This document shows positions 33,846 to 34,223 of a stretch of DNA of 34,223 nt, in pieces. Each line of letters starts with the position of its first letter. Within the stretch, counting starts at the first letter, position 1. The stretch spans positions 1-34,223 of the forward strand of contig JANXLV010000057.1 in the NCBI GenBank assembly GCA_025355005.1. The letters run 5' to 3'. This DNA is from Myxococcales bacterium. GTDB lineage: Bacteria > Myxococcota_A > Polyangia > Polyangiales > Polyangiaceae. The notes under the pieces are model-generated. The model was not told the origin of the DNA. It made no database searches and worked only from the letters and a program-made list of their open reading frames with translations. Position numbers and translations under genes: made by a program.

Positions 33846-34223
33846 TCAGGCCGTGGCGACCGGGGCAGCGCCTTTCTTGTTCTTCTTCGTGTTCGTGTCG
33901 ATGATCTCACCCGGCTGCTTGCCGCGCGCTGCAGCGACGTCTTCGACGCTCTTCAGCTGGCGGAGGGCCTGGATGGTTGCGCGAACGACGTTGTGCGGGT
34001 TAGCGCTGCCGATGCACTTGGAGAGGATGTCGCGGATGCCTGCGCTCTCGACGACGGCGCGAACTGCACCGCCGGCGATGACGCCCGTTCCCTGCGAGGC
34101 GGGACGAAGGAACACGCGGCCTGCGCCGAAGTGACCGAGCGCCTCGTGCGGGATGGTCGCGCCGATGAGCGGAACCTTGAACATGTTCTTGCGCGCCTGG
34201 TCGTTGCCCTTGCGGATGGCCTC
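33846..34223 (-). CDS. rpsE: 30S ribosomal protein S5 (5' end beyond window)
   Basis: The C-terminal 125 residues of S5 are present. The visible part begins [20 protein letters not shown] and continues [60 protein letters not shown] and a Lys/Ala tail. S5 shapes decoding fidelity. The N-terminal double-stranded RNA-binding domain lies outside the window. It is followed by rpmD in the standard spc-operon order. Confidence 0.96.
   Translation of the reverse strand, partial: EAIRKGNDQARKNMFKVPLIGATIPHEALGHFGAGRVFLRPASQGTGVIAGGAVRAVVESAGIRDILSKCIGSANPHNVVRATIQALRQLKSVEDVAAARGKQPGEIIDTNTKKNKKGAAPVATA

Overview
The window is high-GC, densely packed bacterial DNA with many GTG and TTG starts and frequent 1-8 nt gene overlaps. 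Several features point to a myxobacterium-like member of the Myxococcota (former Deltaproteobacteria): a eukaryote-like Ser/Thr kinase, a bactofilin, a very long Pro/Ala-rich protein, a Cys-rich secreted protein with CxxxC motifs, and a LytS/LytTR pair. This placement is inferred from gene content. No rRNA, tRNA, CRISPR array, insertion sequence or phage gene was seen.

Region 1 (1-7005, minus strand) is one efflux operon. In transcription order it holds a LytS-type histidine kinase, a LytTR response regulator, a TolC-like outer-membrane channel, a MacA-like periplasmic adaptor, a MacB-type ATPase and a separate MacB-type permease. A MarR regulator, cut by the window edge, follows and has its own palindromic operator. 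Neighbouring operon genes overlap or nearly abut. Two of the overlaps are TTGA, in which the stop codon overlaps a TTG start.

Region 2 (7152-18384, plus strand) holds an acylphosphatase, a secreted HEAT/TPR-like membrane protein, and a 1005-residue low-complexity protein with a folded C-terminus. Next come a pentapeptide-repeat protein with a bactofilin-like tail, translationally coupled to a true bactofilin, then a MutS-like ATPase, an unknown membrane protein, a membrane-anchored Ser/Thr kinase and a membrane-anchored PD-(D/E)XK nuclease-like protein. I know of no described system with this set of genes.

Region 3 (18416-25635, plus strand) is a cyanophycin operon: isoaspartyl dipeptidase (iadA), cyanophycinase (cphB), cyanophycin synthetase (cphA), a CphA paralogue without the ATP-grasp domain, and a small zinc-ribbon membrane protein. 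It encodes both synthesis and full breakdown of the Asp/Arg storage polymer. As given, cphA is broken by a -1 frameshift at about 22419 that looks like loss of one C. The downstream half begins with a GTG overlapping the upstream TGA.

Region 4 (25746-34223, minus strand, converging on region 3 at a pair of hairpins) is the end of the spc operon and the alpha operon: rpsE (partial), rpmD, rplO, secY, adk, infA, rpmJ, rpsM, rpsK, then rpsD, rpoA, rplQ. Between rpsK and rpsD, usually neighbours, lie two unrelated genes: a Cys-rich secreted protein and a Pro-rich single-pass membrane protein. The map gene often found between adk and infA is absent here.
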